Shown here piece after piece: positions 38,924 through 47,786 of a stretch of 64,000 bases of DNA (position 1 is the stretch's first letter; the number at the start of each line of letters is the position of its first letter). A model generated the notes under the pieces. That model did not search any database, was not told the origin of the DNA, and saw only the letters and a program-made list of their open reading frames with translations. Position numbers and translations under genes: made by a program. The stretch comes from Tangfeifania diversioriginum. GTDB taxonomy: Bacteria > Bacteroidota > Bacteroidia > Bacteroidales > Prolixibacteraceae. The DNA lies in contig CAMCBW010000013.1 in NCBI GenBank assembly GCA_945873105.1, forward strand, positions 1 through 64,000, written 5' to 3'.

Positions 38924-39137
38924 CACGAAACGAAGTTCAGCAAAGCTAAGTTAGAAAAACGATTAAATGTCGCAGTTTCAAATTTTCCAATTTTGGGCTA
39001 TTTGCCTTTTGTTTCGCGCAAAGCCCGCCAAGTTCGCAAAGAAAGGAATACGACATTATCATTTGTGAATTAGTTAATTACGTAAAATACCGACTAAAAG
39101 CCAATTCGTAATTAGCTTTGCTGAACTTCGTTTCGTA
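38924..39137. repeat. Inverted arms (ACGAAACGAAGTTCAGCAAAGCTAA) flanking element copy B
   Basis: 38924-38949 and the reverse complement at 39112-39137; the same word also occurs at 7330-7354. Confidence 0.88.
38960..39060. repeat. ~100 bp dispersed element with terminal inverted repeats, copy B
   Basis: cgattaaatgtcgcag...gcgcaaagcccgccaagttcgcaaagaaaggaatacgacattatc. Confidence 0.75.
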
Positions 39138-39141
39138 ATTC

Positions 39142-40812
39142 TCAAAATGGAAACTCCCCCTCCTTCAAGCCACTCTTCGCCTTTTCGGTCCTGGGTTTTT
39201 CTGCGGCCAGGTGAATTGGATTGCCATTGACATAGATTGCCTTGAAAGGGGTGGTCGGACAGGCATACTCGCAAGCGCCGCATCCGACACATATTTTCTG
39301 GTCTATCTCCGGAATAAACAACTTGCCATAGGGTACCATGTGTACGGCTTTCGTCGGACAGTGCTCTGAACAGGCTCCACAATCTGTTTTCTCCGTCTCT
39401 ACAATGCAATTCTTCTTTTCAAAATGAACCTGCCCAACCTGAAGCAGGTGTTTTGCCTCCATGGTGATCGGCGCGATCGCACCGGTTGGACACACCTCAC
39501 TGCAGAGGGTACAATCAAATTCACACAAACCCTTGTGGTAATCCATGTGGGGCTGCATCATCCCGATCAGTCCATACTGGAGGAAGGAGGGTTGAAGCAC
39601 CTTGGTAGGACAGGCGGAAACACACAATGAACAACCGGTACAAATTTTATTGAACCGCTCAATGGACCGGGATCCCGGCGGTGATACGGCAGAGGTTTTA
39701 TTTTCGGGCAGGGTGCTCTCCCCTTTAGGCTTCGGCACGACAAGTTTAGGCTTTTTATCCCCCTGGATCGAATCTGCAGACTTAAAACCATACAACGCTG
39801 CGACGCCAACCGCGGCACTTACCAGGAAACTACGTTTGGAGAGATCCGCTTTGCGCTTCACATTTTTTGCCCCGGATTTTGGTTCCAACCCTTCAGGCAT
39901 AAGATAAGGCGCACCCAAAAAAGGTTTGTATGCCATTGCCTGCTCTGAACAAACAGTCAGGCAATTGCAGCATGCCACACAGCGGCTGTAGTCGATCATT
40001 TGACTCTTTGTCTCGATGCATTCTGCCTTGCAAACCCTGGCGCACCGTCCACAATGGGTGCACTGGCTCTGGTTGATAACGATCTTAAAAATGGCAAACC
40101 TGGAGATGAACCCTAAAAATGTACCAACCGGACAGACCGTGTTGCAATATAGCCTTCCCCTGTGGTAGGCCATCCAGCCTATACCTCCCAAAAAAATGGT
40201 GGTAACCACCAGGATCGCAGGATGCAGCGGAACCAGATCATAACGGTAAAGCCAGTTGTAAATATCGGCCTTGGCAAATCCTGCGGCAAATAGATTGTTG
40301 ACAAGGACAGCCACAGGTTTGAAAACAAAGGTGGCAATTCGGCCAAAAAGGCTGTAGGGATCCAGCAGGGTGACCAGCGTGATACTGCCAAAGAACAAAG
40401 GAATGACGACAAGGGCTAACAAGGAGTAGCGACCGATGGTCCAGGCCTGGTGGTATTTGTATCGCCGTTTTTTGTTGCGCCTCCCCGAAATCCAGGAGAC
40501 TAGATCCTGCAAAATACCCAACGGACAGAGCGCCGCACAGTAAACCCGCCCATAAATAACCGTAAGCAGCAATACGATGATCAATCCAACTGCGGAAATG
40601 CCCGGAAGGGTGATCGTCTTTAACAAGGAGGGCACAAATTGTAAGGAGAGACTCCATTGGTAAAACTCAGCGGAAAAGCTTTTTCTGAAATCAATGAAAA
40701 TCGCAGCCAGTAAAACCAGGAAGAAAATTGAGAGCGCAACCCTCAATCGCTTCAGCAAAAGAAAATTCATTTTTTTAAATCTTGTATTTCCAGGTAGCTC
40801 TGAAACCTCCAT
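39142..40812 (-). CDS. Membrane-bound polyferredoxin (NapH-like TM part fused to multi-cluster 4Fe-4S part)
   Basis: CALCPLGILQDLVSWI, CTHCGRCARVCKAECIE, CVACCNCLTVC, CTGCSLCVSACPTKVL, CVGCGACEYACP. Confidence 0.92.
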   Translation of the reverse strand: MEVSELPGNTRFKKMNFLLLKRLRVALSIFFLVLLAAIFIDFRKSFSAEFYQWSLSLQFVPSLLKTITLPGISAVGLIIVLLLTVIYGRVYCAALCPLGILQDLVSWISGRRNKKRRYKYHQAWTIGRYSLLALVVIPLFFGSITLVTLLDPYSLFGRIATFVFKPVAVLVNNLFAAGFAKADIYNWLYRYDLVPLHPAILVVTTIFLGGIGWMAYHRGRLYCNTVCPVGTFLGFISRFAIFKIVINQSQCTHCGRCARVCKAECIETKSQMIDYSRCVACCNCLTVCSEQAMAYKPFLGAPYLMPEGLEPKSGAKNVKRKADLSKRSFLVSAAVGVAALYGFKSADSIQGDKKPKLVVPKPKGESTLPENKTSAVSPPGSRSIERFNKICTGCSLCVSACPTKVLQPSFLQYGLIGMMQPHMDYHKGLCEFDCTLCSEVCPTGAIAPITMEAKHLLQVGQVHFEKKNCIVETEKTDCGACSEHCPTKAVHMVPYGKLFIPEIDQKICVGCGACEYACPTTPFKAIYVNGNPIHLAAEKPRTEKAKSGLKEGEFPF

Positions 40813-40855
40813 TCACCAATACGCTGAGGGACATGGCATGTTTCGGGCCGTTTCA

Positions 40856-41770
40856 TCACAAGTTGATCCGATTGATGTTGAGTTTGGAAAGATCCATCTC
40901 TCCCAAACCCGCGGCACTAGCCAGCTGGATATGGTTGATATCTGCCGGTTCCTTACCGAAAAATTTGGTCGCTGCTGCATCTGCAGCCACAATATCTTTG
41001 GAAAGTATCAGGCTCTTCATGGTTACCACATCGTCCAGCGAAACCCCCATCGGACCGTTTTGCTTCATCACATAATAGGCATCCACAATGTTCAGGTCAG
41101 GTTTTTTGTACTGCAGAAAATCGGCAATGCATTGGTGAAGGTCGTTCTTGTGCCAGAAACCCCTGTCCCAAACACATCCCATCATATTTTTCATCGAGAT
41201 GGAGAGCTTGGAAGAGCTATGGTTCTTCAATATTGGCACATTGAGAAATACATCACAGTTCAGAAGCAACTCATGAATTTTCATCTCTTTCAATTTGGAA
41301 CTGCCAGCTATTTCGACTTGCTTGTAATACCGCTCGCTGTCACCCGGGACCATTTTTCCCCCTGCTGCTACGACAGCAGCCTCTATCCCTGAGTTTTTGT
41401 AACACTTGGTCCACTCGTGACAGGTATGGTCAAAGACGAAGACCTCTTTGGCCCCTGCCTTCAAACAATGTTCCACAATCCGTTTCACCAGGAGTGGATG
41501 GGTATTGGCCCCCCGTTCAGGAACCCGGTCCCAGCCAATATTGGGCTTTATCACCACCTTCTGTCCAGGTTTAACAAATTTGGACATGCCACCCAAGGCT
41601 TCAATCCCCCTGTCAAACATTACATCAGGTTCTCCGCCACGAACAGCTATCAGATCGTAGGGCAAAGCGGCATTGCCGGCCAATAGATTATCGATACCTC
41701 CAAAGGTTATTGCAGCACCGGTGGCAATTCCTGCTCCAATGCCTGAAGTAATAAACTGTCTGCGTTCCAT
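40856..41770 (-). CDS. DUF362 domain-containing protein with Tat-type signal
   Basis: MERRQFITSGIGAGIATGAA; VVIKPNIGWDR, VFDHTCHEW, VPILKNHSSSKLSISMKNMMG. Confidence 0.88.
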   Translation of the reverse strand: MERRQFITSGIGAGIATGAAITFGGIDNLLAGNAALPYDLIAVRGGEPDVMFDRGIEALGGMSKFVKPGQKVVIKPNIGWDRVPERGANTHPLLVKRIVEHCLKAGAKEVFVFDHTCHEWTKCYKNSGIEAAVVAAGGKMVPGDSERYYKQVEIAGSSKLKEMKIHELLLNCDVFLNVPILKNHSSSKLSISMKNMMGCVWDRGFWHKNDLHQCIADFLQYKKPDLNIVDAYYVMKQNGPMGVSLDDVVTMKSLILSKDIVAADAAATKFFGKEPADINHIQLASAAGLGEMDLSKLNINRINL

Positions 41771-41817
41771 CTGTTCTTAGAAATTTGGCTCTTTATAGAG
41801 ATCCAAATTTAAAAAAA

Positions 41818-43647
41818 TTACAAATGGTCTGTTACGACACAGGTAAACCTTTTCTTATGGATTTTCCCGGATGGATGAAAGAAAGAAAAATTCAAAAGGT
41901 AAATACCCAATTCAACTACTTGACAATCATCACCCAAACCGTCCCAAACCAAAACATCAGAACTTCCGGTCGTCAGGTTATTGGCAAGGTTCCTGACAAC
42001 TCTTCCGGCACAATTCAGAATCGTTATATTTAAAATCCATCCTGGTTCACCCAAAAAGAGGTTTATATTCAGCTGATCATTGATTTGATCCCCATTCGGA
42101 GAGAAAATTACGGGATCAATTTTAACCATCTGCCGGGTAGAGTCTAAAACAGTCCCGGACGAATTTTTATACCCTGGCGTAGCAAAGCCCGCACTTTTGG
42201 CGGCAGAGTGCCAATTCTCCTTTCGGGCTGCCGGGAGATCAAAGCTTACTCTTTCCAGGGAAATCCCCTCCTTTTCTGAAATAAGCGGATCATGCATGTG
42301 GTCGTTGTAACTCATTTCATCCAGAACCTCCTGGCGCTTACCGAGCAATACCACCATACCCGACTCGTCAGACAGGGAGGGAAATTTCTCAGCTTCCAGC
42401 AAAGCGTACTGCCACGATGAAGGATAAAACCGCACCACTCCTGCCCTGCTTCTGGTAACCGCCAAATAAGCGCCAGCCTCCAAAAAATCCTGATTCAGGG
42501 CAATGGAAGAGATCTGCTTCAATCCCATCAGCTCATCCCGGGTAGCCAAACTAAGATCAGAAAGATCAACCTTGTGTGCACAATTGTTGTAGATCTCCAC
42601 AAAATCGAAACCTTGCGGATAGGGATTAAAAAGCACTTCACTGATCAAAAGATCCGACCTTTCAGGAAGATAGTAACCATACTTAAGCAAATAATCGGCC
42701 ATGCCATTTCCACACTCATCCTTCACCCCTTGAAGGACCATCGAATAGTTGACCCCGCTGATGACTGAAAGCGGCTGAAACCAGATTTTAAGTATCTGGT
42801 TGCCCTGCTCCAGCTTGACTGAATCAACCTCGATGCCATCAGGAATCTCCTTCAACAGCTCATTGACAGCAACAGGAATGGATACCCTTTCATTGAATTG
42901 AATCTCCAGGGGTAAATCTATTTTGTAGGTTGTGGAAACAACTTGCGGAGGAAGATGGTCGGGATTGGACGCAAAGATACTGTTCACAGCACCCGGAGTT
43001 CCACCCTTGGGAGAGAGGGTGGTCGCCCAGTTGACAGCCTGGCCACACATACGGACTGGATCAATCCGCTCCAGGGAAAAGCCGCCCTCCCCAAAGCCTT
43101 TGGTATGCATCCCTGGAAGGTAGGCTACCTGGTCCACCAGCCGCTTCCCTGAATCGTACAAGGAGAGTACCATCCCGGAATTGGTCACACCGAATCCCGA
43201 AATCTCAATGGTCTTGCCAAACAACTCCAGCTCCTTTGCGCCGCCTGGTGCCACTACCAGTAAAAACCCACCTGGTAAAACAGTAAGATCCGGAAAAGTT
43301 TTTTGCTTGCTGCCCAACTCCAGGATCCAGTTTTTCAGGTTTACCGGCGAACTTCCGCAATTGAACAACTCGAGGTATTCCCGCTCCGGCAAACCTGCCA
43401 CAGGGGTCGGATCTGCCATTATCTCATTAATAACCAATATATTATCTGATAATTGGAAAAAACTTGACCCGACCAAACCATCCTGAAATGGTAAAATGAA
43501 CGGGCGGGATGAAACCTGTCGGATGAATAGATCCTGTGCTTCTTCAGGGGGCCCGCCTCTGCCATTTATCCTGCTACGGCCGCTTTTGCTTTCGATTAAA
43601 CCAAAAGAAAGCAGTAAAAAAATAAATATGTAATTAAATATCCCCAT
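41818..43647 (-). CDS. Exported lamin-tail-domain protein with C-terminal gliding/T9SS-associated-like domain
   Basis: ILVINEIMADPTPVAGLPEREYLELFN (LTD); VIFSPNGDQINDQLNINLFL...NITILNCAGRVV near the C-terminus. Confidence 0.8.
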   Translation of the reverse strand: MGIFNYIFIFLLLSFGLIESKSGRSRINGRGGPPEEAQDLFIRQVSSRPFILPFQDGLVGSSFFQLSDNILVINEIMADPTPVAGLPEREYLELFNCGSSPVNLKNWILELGSKQKTFPDLTVLPGGFLLVVAPGGAKELELFGKTIEISGFGVTNSGMVLSLYDSGKRLVDQVAYLPGMHTKGFGEGGFSLERIDPVRMCGQAVNWATTLSPKGGTPGAVNSIFASNPDHLPPQVVSTTYKIDLPLEIQFNERVSIPVAVNELLKEIPDGIEVDSVKLEQGNQILKIWFQPLSVISGVNYSMVLQGVKDECGNGMADYLLKYGYYLPERSDLLISEVLFNPYPQGFDFVEIYNNCAHKVDLSDLSLATRDELMGLKQISSIALNQDFLEAGAYLAVTRSRAGVVRFYPSSWQYALLEAEKFPSLSDESGMVVLLGKRQEVLDEMSYNDHMHDPLISEKEGISLERVSFDLPAARKENWHSAAKSAGFATPGYKNSSGTVLDSTRQMVKIDPVIFSPNGDQINDQLNINLFLGEPGWILNITILNCAGRVVRNLANNLTTGSSDVLVWDGLGDDCQVVELGIYLLNFSFFHPSGKIHKKRFTCVVTDHL

Positions 43648-43848
43648 TTTTTTGAAAATAATAAGAATATTCTATAATTTTGTCGCCGGTTGGTTGCCGT
43701 CTTTTTCTGTTTTGCGTTCACTTCCTATAAAGTTAAACCATTTCAGGAACAAAAACGAAGAAAAAGGATTCAATTGTCAGAGAGCCTTAAACTTGAAACG
43801 TTGAACCTTGAAAATAAAAGAAAGTCAAAATTTTAAAATGAAATAGTC

Positions 43849-44859
43849 ATGAGGGTAGCGATTGTTGGAACAAGTGGAGCCGTAGGTCAGGAGTTTTTAA
43901 GAGTATTGGCAGAACGTAAATTCCCATTGGATGAGTTGGTCCTTTTTGGTTCGGCGCGCAGCTGTGGAACCACCTACGAATTCATGGGTAAAACACTCAC
44001 GGTAAAAGAGTTGCAGCACAACGACGATTTCAGGGGAATCGACATTGCACTGGTCTCCGCCGGAGCAGGTATCTCAAAGGATTATGCCGAAACGATCACC
44101 AAATTTGGGACTGTAATGATCGACAACTCCAGCGCTTTCAGAATGGAGGAGGATATTCCGCTGGTGGTTCCCGAAGTCAATGCTGTCGATGCCAAAAACA
44201 TGCCCCGCCGCATCATTGCCAATCCAAACTGCACCACGATTCAAATGGTGGTGGCTTTGAAACCGATTGAAGCGATTTCCCACATCAAAAAGGTGCACAT
44301 CTCCACCTACCAGAGTGCCAGTGGCGCAGGAGCCTCCGGCATGGACGAACTTCAGGCACAAACCTTACAGATTGCCAACAATGAGGAGCCAACCGTAAAG
44401 AAATTTGCTTTCCAGATCGTACAGAACCTGATTCCCCACATCGATGTATTCCTCGACAATGACTACACCAAGGAGGAGATGAAGATGTTCCACGAGACGC
44501 GCAAAATCATGCACTCCGATATCCTGGTAAGTGCCACAGCCGTTAGGGTACCGGTAATGCGTGCCCACTCGGAAGCAATTTGGGTCGAGACAGAAAATGA
44601 GATCTCCCTCGAACAGGCTCGTGCTGCTTTTGAAAATGCGGAGGGAGTAATCGTCATTGACAATCCGGCCGAGAAACAATACCCTATGCCACTCTTTCTG
44701 GCCGGCCGCGATGAAGTATTTGTAGGAAGAATCCGCAAAGACCTGACCACGCCCAATGGACTTGCCTTCTGGACTGTCTCCGATCAAATCAAAAAGGGAG
44801 CCGCACTCAATGCTGTTCAGATAGCGGAGTATCTTGTAAAAGAAGGAGTTGTGAAATAA
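43849..44859 (+). CDS. asd: Aspartate-semialdehyde dehydrogenase
   Basis: [46 protein letters not shown]. Confidence 0.97.
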   Translation: MRVAIVGTSGAVGQEFLRVLAERKFPLDELVLFGSARSCGTTYEFMGKTLTVKELQHNDDFRGIDIALVSAGAGISKDYAETITKFGTVMIDNSSAFRMEEDIPLVVPEVNAVDAKNMPRRIIANPNCTTIQMVVALKPIEAISHIKKVHISTYQSASGAGASGMDELQAQTLQIANNEEPTVKKFAFQIVQNLIPHIDVFLDNDYTKEEMKMFHETRKIMHSDILVSATAVRVPVMRAHSEAIWVETENEISLEQARAAFENAEGVIVIDNPAEKQYPMPLFLAGRDEVFVGRIRKDLTTPNGLAFWTVSDQIKKGAALNAVQIAEYLVKEGVVK

Positions 44860-44863
44860 TTTT

Positions 44864-44906
44864 TTTTTACACCTGACAGGTCTTCAAGACCTGTCAGGTG
44901 TAAAAA
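44864..44906. terminator. Long perfect palindrome acting as bidirectional terminator
   Basis: tttttACACCTGACAGGTCTTcAAGACCTGTCAGGTGTaaaaaa between convergent asd and hflX. Confidence 0.85.
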
Positions 44907-44909
44907 ATA

Positions 44910-46118
44910 TTAATCCTCAAAATTCGGGAACAAGAAATCGTTGAACGGAAATCTTGTCACGTGGATCTTCTTTACCTCTTCGTACAAAACCCGTTTGAAA
45001 TTTGGAATATTTAACCGCTGTTTGGCAGAGATAAAAATGGCGTTTCCACTCTCCTTGGCCATCCAGGAACTCATCCACTCCTCCAGGCTTTTGTTCTCCC
45101 TGGTCGAGGGGGTCAGGTCGTCCTCTTCCTTCTCCACATGGGTGAAGGCATCAATCTTGTTGAAGAGGTAGATCATTGGTTTGTCCGTAGCACCAATATC
45201 TGCCAGTGTCTTGTTCACCACCTCAATCTGATCCTCAAATCCCGGATGCGCAATATCCACCACATGAATCAGGATATCGGATTCGCGGGTTTCGTCAAGT
45301 GTTGATTTGAATGATTCTACCAGGTGGTGGGGCAATTTTCGGATAAATCCAACCGTATCGGTCAACAGAAAGGGAAGGTTTCCCACCACAACCTTGCGCA
45401 CGGTGGTATCCAGTGTCGCAAAAAGCTTGTCTTCCGCAAATACCTCAGATTTACTGATCATGTTCATGATGGTCGACTTGCCAACATTGGTGTAGCCTAC
45501 CAGGGCCACCCTCACCATATTGCCCCGGTTTTTCCGTTGCACACTCATCTGCTTGTCAATTTTGGCAAGATCACTCTTGAGCAGCGAAATTTTATCCAGG
45601 ATGATTCGTTTGTCTGTCTCGATTTGCGACTCACCAGGTCCGCGCATACCAATTCCCCCCTGCTGGCGTTCGAGGTGGGTCCACATGCGGGTCAGGCGGG
45701 GCAGCAGATACTGGTACTGGGCCAGTTCAACCTGTGTCTTGGCATGGGCGGTTTGGGCCCGCTTGGCAAAAATATCGAGGATGAGGTTGGTACGGTCAAG
45801 GATCTTGCAAGAGATCACCTTTTCGATGTTCCGAAGCTGGGTAGCCGAGAGTTCATCGTCAAAAATGACAGAATCAATCTCGTGAACCGTCACAAAATCA
45901 AGTATCTCCTGCAACTTTCCCGAGCCAACAAAGGTAGCAGGATGGGGATTCACCAGCCTTTGTGTAAATCTTTCGTAGATCTCTGCACCGGCAGTCTCTG
46001 CGAGAAATTCCAACTCATCGAGGTACTCTTGCACCACCTTTTCATCCTGTTTCCCGTAAATCAATCCGACCAGGATCACCTTCTCCTTCTTGATGGAGGT
46101 ATCGTGTAACTTTGCCAT
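44910..46118 (-). CDS. hflX: GTPase HflX
   Basis: RMWTHLERQQGGIGMRGPGESQIETDKRII, VGYTNVGKSTIMNMI. Start set at MAKLHDTS. Confidence 0.95.
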   Translation of the reverse strand: MAKLHDTSIKKEKVILVGLIYGKQDEKVVQEYLDELEFLAETAGAEIYERFTQRLVNPHPATFVGSGKLQEILDFVTVHEIDSVIFDDELSATQLRNIEKVISCKILDRTNLILDIFAKRAQTAHAKTQVELAQYQYLLPRLTRMWTHLERQQGGIGMRGPGESQIETDKRIILDKISLLKSDLAKIDKQMSVQRKNRGNMVRVALVGYTNVGKSTIMNMISKSEVFAEDKLFATLDTTVRKVVVGNLPFLLTDTVGFIRKLPHHLVESFKSTLDETRESDILIHVVDIAHPGFEDQIEVVNKTLADIGATDKPMIYLFNKIDAFTHVEKEEDDLTPSTRENKSLEEWMSSWMAKESGNAIFISAKQRLNIPNFKRVLYEEVKKIHVTRFPFNDFLFPNFED

Positions 46119-46314
46119 GGGACAAAAATACACAAAAAAAGTGCTGCTGCCAGTAACTGGCATTCGCAATGCACCAGATCAATCGTCCATGCAGTTGTAA
46201 CATAAAAACATTGGTCTCTTTACCATGATTGTGAAAAATGTTTGATAAACTTGTAAGCAAACATTGTAAAAGGGAACAGGCCAGGATGACCGTTTCCTTG
46301 TAAAAAAACAGACC

Positions 46315-47295
46315 ATGGAATACATCAGATTTGGCAATACAGGAATGAAGGTCTCGAGGATCTGTCTTGGGACCATGACTTATGGGAAACCATCCGAGCG
46401 ATGGCCCTGGGCATTGGAAGAAGAAGAGAGCAGGCCATTCATCAAAAAAGCGCTGGAGCTTGGGATCAATTTTTTTGATACCGCAGACATGTACTCCTAT
46501 GGGAACAGTGAAGAGATCGTTGGCAAGGCCTTGAGCGACTTCGCCAGGAGAGATGAAGTGGTGATTGCCACAAAGGTCTACAACCCTATGAGCAAGGATC
46601 CAAACGATGCAGGTCTCTCCCGGAAGCACATCATGAGCTCCATCGACAAAAGCCTCAAACGACTAAAAACTGATTATGTTGATCTCTATCAGACCCATCG
46701 CTGGGATTATGACACCCCTATCGAAGAGACCATGGAGGCACTGCACGATGTGGTGAAGGCAGGCAAAGCCCGTTACATTGGTGCCTCCTCCATGTTCAGC
46801 TGGCAATTTGCCAAGGCATTGTTCACCTCCGATCTTCATGGCTGGACCCGCTTTGTCTCCATGCAACCCCATTATAACCTCATCTACCGGGAAGAGGAAC
46901 GGGAGATGATTCCCCTGTGCATCGACCAGAAAATAGCGGTGATCCCCTGGTCTCCGCTGGCTCGTGGTCTCCTGACGGGAAACAGAACCATGGAAAGAAA
47001 TGAGACCATGCGCGCCAAAACTGATGGGTTCGGGAAAATGCGTTACAATACTGACAGCGATTTCGAGCTGGTAAAACGTTTGAATGAAGTGGCAGCCGCA
47101 CGGGAACTTCCAGCTTCGGTAGTTGCACTGGCATGGATCATGGGAAAACCGGGTATCACCTCTCCCATCATTGGAGCAAGCAAACCGGGGCATCTGGAAG
47201 ATGCTGCCACAGCCATTTCGGTGAAATTAACCACAGATGAGGTAAAACAACTTGAAGAGCTCTACCAGCCGCATCCCATTCTGGGACATAGTTAA
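46315..47295 (+). CDS. Aldo/keto reductase
   Basis: NTGMKVSRICLGTMTYG, FFDTADMYSYGNSEEIVGKAL, DLYQTHRWD. Confidence 0.94.
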   Translation: MEYIRFGNTGMKVSRICLGTMTYGKPSERWPWALEEEESRPFIKKALELGINFFDTADMYSYGNSEEIVGKALSDFARRDEVVIATKVYNPMSKDPNDAGLSRKHIMSSIDKSLKRLKTDYVDLYQTHRWDYDTPIEETMEALHDVVKAGKARYIGASSMFSWQFAKALFTSDLHGWTRFVSMQPHYNLIYREEEREMIPLCIDQKIAVIPWSPLARGLLTGNRTMERNETMRAKTDGFGKMRYNTDSDFELVKRLNEVAAARELPASVVALAWIMGKPGITSPIIGASKPGHLEDAATAISVKLTTDEVKQLEELYQPHPILGHS

Positions 47296-47349
47296 CAGAC
47301 TCATATTCAGACAAATTTATAATTGTTTCAGGTATAACCATCCAGACTG

Positions 47350-47616
47350 ATGAGCACCGAAAAATCCACCAGTGTTGTATTGGCAGATACCCAATACCTC
47401 ACCCTTGAAGCACTTCAATCGCTCATTGGCTGGGAAACTGGTTATTTGGTGAACAGGCTGGAAATGATCAAACGTGCCACCAATGTCTACGACAACAAAA
47501 CTTTGATTCTGCATCCTGCCTCCACCATTTATTGCGATTTCAGCCAGGAACGACGCCTCGAACTGCAAATCAGGGAGGAAACCATTCGCCTCTCCCTCGG
47601 CATAGAAGATGTATAA
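47350..47616 (+). CDS. Small protein resembling a truncated response-regulator receiver N-terminus
   Basis: VVLADTQYLTLEALQSLIG resembles beta1-alpha1 of LuxR/NarL-type receivers; 88 aa only. Confidence 0.5.
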   Translation: MSTEKSTSVVLADTQYLTLEALQSLIGWETGYLVNRLEMIKRATNVYDNKTLILHPASTIYCDFSQERRLELQIREETIRLSLGIEDV

Positions 47617-47786
47617 GACATCAAAAGCGATATTCTCCAGGCATTGAGTGATTAACCAACTGCCGGCCTTCCTTCTCCGCGAAACTTTTTTAATTTAAAT
47701 TCGTTCTAAATAAATCTGTGCCAAAGGAAAAATCCCTTTGACTGGCCGCTCCATTCAAATGCCAGTTAATACCAAATCGCTATCCC

